Source: Bathymodiolus brooksi
Taxonomy: Eukaryota; Mollusca; Bivalvia; Mytilida; Modiolidae
Direction: 5' to 3'
Length of the DNA: 64,000 nt
NCBI GenBank assembly: GCA_963680875.1
Contig: OY804579.1
Coordinates: 13,221,506 to 13,285,505, forward strand
The translations under genes and the position numbers were made by a program. Shown piece by piece: positions 59,195-64,000 of this stretch (position 1 is its first letter; every line of letters begins with the position of its first letter). The notes beneath the pieces are model-generated. The model saw only the letters and a list, made by a program, of their open reading frames with translations, had not been told where the DNA came from and searched no databases.

Positions 59195-60145
59195 GTAAAC
59201 CAACTTTTGTTCGCATGCTATAAACCTTCGCGGTAGAGTACAAAATCGTAAAAGTTTATATCCGCGAACAAGTCGGTCTAAAGTGTGTAAGAAACAAGAA
59301 CATATATAGCCTAGCAAACACCATATAGCGTAATGTATTTTCTGGTATAGATCGATATCCGTTAGACAACACAAAGTCATGTCTACGTAGTTAAATTTGG
59401 GGGGTCATGTAAATTAACATAATTAATTTTCAAAAGAACTTTATTTGTAAGATACTGATAATTAATTTAATGCAGAGTACTAGTAAGTGTTATACTTCAT
59501 TATATATGGTATATACAGGATTTCGTTCCACAGTATTGCAATTTTTCTGCATTAAAATTTATAAAGTTACGGGTTGGCAAATTTATATAATTATAAGTGA
59601 AGAAAGTTATCGAAATGTGTTCAAAACAGGCTTTATAATTATGCATGTATATTGTAGTATAAAGTGCCGTGAGCATAATGTTGACAGGTAATTAAAAGCG
59701 TTTGATTGTAATAATCAGCTGGGATTATAAAATCAATAATTGCTGTCACCTATAAGTACGTTGATAATTGAAACTATTAATCAACTAGGATAATCCGATA
59801 ATCATTGGATAATCCGATAATCATTGGAAAAACAAACGAGATCAACTACAACATTATGACATCTTGGTCTATCATGTTCTATAATATACACTTTTTTTTC
59901 GTTTTTTGAGAAAATAGCACAGGTGACAAATTTATTATATGATGACAAAAACGATCAAGAATATATTGCGAAAGACAACTCTTGTTATAAAAAAACAACC
60001 GATGTCGGCGGCGATGTAGACCAAAGTCATACTGCGAAAAATTTTAGCTTTTAGCATTTTGGTTATCGCGAAATTAAATCTCAGCGAAACTGTCTTGAAG
60101 CAGAAAAACGCGAAACATAATAGCCACGAAAATAAGTTGGTTTAC
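59195..60145. mobile_element. ~950-bp non-autonomous DNA element with TIRs
   Basis: Left end gtaaaccaacttttgttcgc (59195) matches the inverse of the right end gaaaataagttggtttac (60128-60145). An imperfect inverted repeat of about 40 bp goes on through tatgtttcgcg/tataaaccttcgcg. The interior is AT-rich with no transposase. Further short internal similarities (gcgaaattaaatctcagcga) point to repeated ends. No target duplication could be fixed. Confidence 0.55.
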
Positions 60146-60703
60146 AAAGCAATACAAAACCTATAGATTTTACATGTACCCCAAATACCAAAAATTGTTC
60201 ATAAACAAAAAACTAGAAGCTGCCTTGTTCATCTGGTCATCATCGTTTTAAACAGGCTAAAAAATCTACAAAAAATGTATTACGTTATTAAAAAAAAAAT
60301 TTGGAAAAATAGTTATGTAATCTCTAAAGAGATTTTTTTTTAATTTTCATATAGGAACGTACATTAAACTATATATATTGTATATATATACAAATGTGCA
60401 AAGCAATTATCTAAGATTCTCAATAAAAAAAAGAATTGAACAATACTTTGAAAATGATGATGCATTGATCACTGATGTACAGTTTGGGTTTCATCAGAAG
60501 ATGACTTGTAATGGAGTTATTTCATATCTACCATGCATAGAAATATCAGTAGGGGGAGCAAGTGAAAGATATGATCTTACTCAGTTTGTAAAGGTGCAAA
60601 ATTATTTAAATTCACACATTGTCTGAACATATAAGATAGTAATAAATCATGCTTCACATTTATTATTGCATAAAAATCTGGCTTTGTAAAAAAGATGTAC
60701 CTA

Positions 60704-63700
60704 GTCAGGAGTGCAACAAACATTTATGCAAGTTTTCCTAAATTACATTGTAGAAATGTTGTCTTTTAGTTTTCAAAGATATGGGGTATAAATAAATCTT
60801 AATACATCATTGCTGCTTCAAAACCATAGTTAAAGGATACACTAAAATCAGTAGTAAGGCCAAGAATGTCACATTAATGGCAGCACCCTCAAATGTCAGG
60901 AGTGCAACATTTGATATTTTCTTAGACATATTTTCTTTTAAATGTAACTAATATCACATTTGTCTTTCTATTGCAAAAGAGACTGACCAAGAGAACAGAT
61001 AAAACCCATTTACCTGTTTGAGATACATAAAATATCTCTCACAGAAGCATTTGATTCATGTCAGGAGTGCAACTAGTTTTAAGTGATCTTCTACACAGTC
61101 TAAATTATAGCTTTTTATATGGATGATTTAAATAAAATGATATTCTGTCAAGTTTAGAATAATGTTTGAAAAAATTAAAAGTGCAATAGCATTTTATTGT
61201 GCTTTTAATTTTATGTAATAAAGCATTTTTGTTCATTTTAAATGGTCTCATGCTTTAATATCTATTAGGTATTAATACTAGAGACATTCTCTGACAAGGG
61301 AATATGTTTTCTAGGTTCATTAGCTATTGGAGATTAATTGACTTGATAAAGTTTATGATAAATGCATTTATCTATTTTTTTATAGATAATTTATGGTCGA
61401 CCATGTAAATGTTGCACTCCTGACATAAATATTTAAAAATCATTGAAATTTGCTATAATCAATTTTCTAAGTATCCAAAAAATACTTGTAATTGTACATT
61501 AAACATCTATTTTCAATATTAATTTAGATTAATACATGTTTTAAATATTTTTGTATAGTATATTTCAAAAATATATTGGAATTTTCGAGAAGTATGGCTG
61601 TAAGCAAGTTACAAATAACCAGAAAAATGTTACTTTAAGAAACAATTATCATTAAAACTTGGTAAAACTAATGCTTGAAAGAACACCAACTGATTTTTCC
61701 CCCTGTGAATTGTTTTTAAGTTAATAACTCTTCTCTTTCTTGATGGCAATATAGACCTTTCTATGCTTAAAAACATAGGTGCGGCCATTATCGACTTCCG
61801 AGTGTGTCCGCCATTAGTAAAGTGTAAAAATCTTATGTTCTCTGGGTTTATCGATACGCTAATGTATGATTTCCCTAGTACAGGTGTCACAATATACTGT
61901 TATTTCGGCTTGAAATTCAATGATAACACCTGTTGTGAAGTGATTTGTAAACGGAGATATAATGACAATGATATAATGACAACAAATAAATTACCTGGTA
62001 TGTATTTTTTTTTTTAATTACCGTTATTTTCCCCATACAAAATCAGTATAAATCCTACTTGATAAAAAACTGCATGCACTTTTTTTTCTTTTTTGTTTTT
62101 TTGTTGCTTTACAAGCATAAGAAAAAGGGGTAATCAAATTAATATTTTGCATGAAATTAAAAAGTAAATATATAAATTATAATATATGCTTTTTGAAATT
62201 ATTACTATACGATTTAAAGTGAAGTAATAATGATGAAAAGTGTGCCTAACTTATAAGAAAGAACTTAACTTTGAATGTGACATCTTAAGGTACATTTTTC
62301 AATTCTGTTTTATTTTATATATTTTTTGTTTGTTAAATTGTAAAACAAATTAAAACTTTTTGTCAGTCAATTTCTTTATAGGGATCTGCAGTGAAGATGA
62401 AAAGGAATTTAAGTTTTATCAAATTAAAACATCTGAATATCTGAATTTCTTTATCTGAAAAAAAAGTTTCATGAGGAACCTAATATAACTACATGTATCT
62501 GCTCCCAGGTTTCAGATACGTGAACCGGACGGGCATTTTTCACCCCATTTGTCTTTTTTCTTAAATTTCTTTGCTAGGATTTCATAGTTTTATATTGATT
62601 TATTCTTTAATTTTATATGTTTTTGAAGATTAATTAAAATTTAATATTGACGTGTTAAGGAAGTGGCTTTCTAGACTTGTAGTCTGCTGAAGGTCGACCG
62701 TGTCAACAGCCATGCGATGCTTCCCGGGTTTGGCACTTTGGGGAATAGACAGTCGTGTCATTTTGCAACAAAAGTGTTAAATTCATATTGTAGAAAGATA
62801 ACTATCATTATAACTGATAGTTAACTGTGTATTGCATAACAAGTTATAGCAAAGACATCACTAAAACACAAAAAATTTATTTATGTATTGGGTTGATTCT
62901 TAAATGTATTTGATTTGCAATATGACAGTTAAACTCTAACCTCTTCCCACAAAGGGTTCAAAATGATAAAAATATATATAACTGAATTATAATGACAAAA
63001 AACTAAAAGAAAAAAAAAATCGCCGAATTTTTTTGCAGGACATCGTGTCGTTCATTTTTACTTCTTACAGAATCAAGATTTATTTCAAGATTTATCTACA
63101 GAAATGTGATACCTCTTTGTAAATTGTTAATTATTTTATGCGGCTTCTACATGAAAAACAATAATTCCTACACTGCTCACTTTGTTCCTGTTTCCTTTGT
63201 TTATAGTATTTAAACTTTCATTTAAGAAAACATTTAACTTTTTTTTCCTTTCTATGTTATCCTCTATCGCATACGGAAGGAACATTATTCCTCCACATAT
63301 TTGCTACTTTATCATTGTGCAAATGATTGATTTTTTGGTCAATTGCATAAGTGCTCCCTACATCATAACAATATGCGACTTTGTGAAGTGAAGACAATAT
63401 TCGAAGGGAACTGTTCTTTTGTACAAAATATATACCGTTAGTAAAAAATATGTGTTGAGTTTTTTTTTGCGTACCCTGTTTTGTATTGAAATTCTGCCAC
63501 ATAAGCAAGGTTAAAATCTGAATAGCTACAGATCGATCTGTTAGCCCACATCTGGCAAAATGGCTAATTCTTTAATTTTGATAATATTGATGACCGTATA
63601 GATTTGTCCGACCTGGTCCTGAACTTTGTGATTCTGAACAATTTAAACAATAACCGTTTAAGTTCGATTCAATAATCCATATTTCGAAATATTCGGCCAA

Positions 63701-63901
63701 AATCACGGGAATAAGCCATAAAATATCAACTGAAGCGTGTTATTCTAATCCAATTATGAATACTGATTAATCGTAACTAGTGTTAGCAACCGATTGTTGC
63801 ACTTTCTTAATGGCGGACGATAGTAACGCCACCTAGCGTCCACGAACGATAACTAAGTAATCACCGATTTCTGAAAACGTCTATAATGTCAGGAGTGCAA
63901 C
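60704..63901. repeat. Dispersed 14-base motif gtcaggagtgcaac, five copies
   Basis: Exact copies occur at 60704-60717, 60895-60908, 61060-61073 and 63888-63901 on the plus strand and at 61411-61424 on the minus strand. Spacing is irregular and surrounding sequences differ, so this is not a tandem repeat. The rest of the interval is AT-rich DNA with no recognised gene. The ORFs at 60378-60626 and 61763-62017 are open but unrecognised. Confidence 0.8.
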
Positions 63902-64000
63902 ATATCCTGATAAAATAGTACCATTGATAAAATAATGATAATTTATAATAAATTGCCTTTTCTAGCCTATAAAAATATTCTAATTATTTCTTTATGATTT

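Noticed and set aside
60378..60626. 82-codon ORF with a QFGFHQKM phrase recalling LINE reverse transcriptases
   Set aside because: Only one short motif is similar and no other RT block is nearby. Too weak to call.
61763..62017. 84-codon plus-strand ORF
   Set aside because: No recognisable domain, no splice context, and overlapped by an ORF on the other strand.

Overview
The window looks like nuclear DNA of a bivalve mollusc. It has spliced genes with GT/AG introns, AT-rich intergenic DNA and many minisatellites. It also carries mollusc-type tRNA-derived SINEs and Penelope-like retroelements. A mytilid-like bivalve is my best guess, because the 3' tail of one retroelement family resembles a repeat I associate with mussels; this is from memory and was not searched.

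Layout. 1-17.1 kb is satellite and retroelement territory. A 60-bp satellite (1-1092 and 4606-7700) is split by a nearly complete Penelope-like element (PLE-A, minus strand). PLE-A has the permuted order GIY-YIG nuclease, then reverse transcriptase (RT). The 60-bp satellite is itself an amplified piece of the RT C-terminus of a second family, PLE-B, whose stop codon and 3' tail still close the array near 7.7 kb. A 50-bp satellite (8971-15203, about 125 copies) follows in constant register, then a PLE-B RT copy (15271-16242) and a 3' fragment of PLE-A. At 17260-18386 lies a long-TIR DNA transposon with a perfect 9-bp target duplication and a broken RecQ-helicase-like fragment inside.

18.4-32.5 kb is a chemoreceptor-like 7TM receptor neighbourhood. 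An intact two-exon receptor gene lies on the minus strand (18400-21108). A second copy on the plus strand (25.79-28.31 kb) has lost its start codon, and its TM4 codons are amplified about 25-fold into an 84/85-bp satellite. This copy sits at the centre of an inverted repeat with arms of about 3.8 kb (22187-26078 and 28675-32447). Each arm carries a 47-bp satellite, a broken PLE-B RT and the receptor 5' region.

39.3-55.6 kb holds the 3' part of a minus-strand Rab26/Rab37-family small GTPase gene. It has five coding exon positions from the G3/switch II exon to the dicysteine C-terminus. The switch II exon exists as two 67-bp versions in tandem, which must be spliced mutually exclusively to keep frame. 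Its introns are full of SINEs and minisatellites. The P-loop exon was not found and probably lies beyond the window.

55.8-64 kb has a dead Tc1/mariner transposase next to a 42-bp minisatellite, two MITE-like elements and a 14-base motif dispersed five times. No convincing gene was found there.

The recurring theme is minisatellites nucleated inside pre-existing functional sequence: an RT C-terminus, a receptor TM4 segment, a SINE tRNA head and probably a dispersed repeat. Coordinates of repeat edges are by eye, and no database search was possible.
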